DNA from: Thermoplasmata archaeon
GTDB lineage: Archaea > Thermoplasmatota > Thermoplasmata > Thermoplasmatales > Thermoplasmataceae
NCBI GenBank assembly: GCA_021793945.1
Contig: JAJYRT010000131.1
Location: 1 to 5,019, forward strand
Direction: 5' to 3'
Length of the DNA stretch: 5,019 nt
Shown here piece after piece: positions 5,003 through 5,019 of this stretch. A program made the translations under genes and the position numbers. A model generated the notes under the pieces. The model was not told where the DNA came from, did not search any database, and saw only the letters and a list, made by a program, of their open reading frames with translations. Numbering within the stretch: the first letter of the stretch is position 1; the number at the start of each line of letters is the position of its first letter.

Positions 5003-5019
5003 TATATTTCTTGTCCGTA

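Noticed and set aside
1..5019. CRISPR array, tRNA, rRNA or a multi-gene defence system
   Set aside because: No regularly spaced repeats, no cloverleaf-like sequence and no nuclease, helicase or toxin-antitoxin motifs were found; the accessory content is limited to insertion-sequence DNA.

Overview
The window looks like chromosomal DNA from an archaeon, most likely one of the acid-loving Thermoplasmata (Thermoplasma/Ferroplasma/Cuniculiplasma type). Three things point there. AT-rich TATA-like boxes sit about 22-34 bases before several start codons, which fits leaderless mRNAs. The thioredoxin reductase lacks the usual NADPH-recognition motif, as reported for Thermoplasma acidophilum. The gene set also includes a free-standing AlaX editing protein. 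The lineage is an inference; there is no rRNA or other marker gene to confirm it.

Layout. Bases 1-567 (+) are the 3' end of a major-facilitator transporter of the phosphate/sugar-porter type, followed by a T-rich terminator. A convergent minus-strand block follows. Read in transcription order it is alaX (3181-2462, alanyl-tRNA editing hydrolase), a metallo-beta-lactamase-fold hydrolase (2445-1813, 16 bases downstream, probably co-transcribed), and a thioredoxin-reductase-like flavoprotein (1743-733, with its own promoter). These are housekeeping functions: translation quality control, thioester or related hydrolysis, and thiol redox balance.

Upstream of alaX the DNA is mobile. Bases 3257-3682 (-) hold one open frame that joins the first ~19 residues of a serine recombinase to the C-terminal part of an unrelated DDE transposase, apparently the scar of a deletion between two elements. 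Next to it is an apparently complete IS630-family insertion sequence (3708-4789) with imperfect ~28-bp terminal inverted repeats, a flanking TA duplication, an internal promoter and a two-frame transposase. The two frames are joined by a textbook -1 frameshift signal: heptamer A AAA AAC, 7-base spacer, small hairpin. All three catalytic acidic residues are present, so the element may still be active.

Bases 4792-5019 hold no convincing gene. They contain small hairpins, a short direct repeat and a 16-codon open frame behind a strong Shine-Dalgarno sequence.

I found no CRISPR array, tRNA or rRNA, and no convincing new defence or biosynthetic system. The most interesting points are the frameshift cassette, the recombinase-transposase chimera, the non-canonical reductase and the Cys-to-Asp change at a predicted zinc ligand in AlaX.
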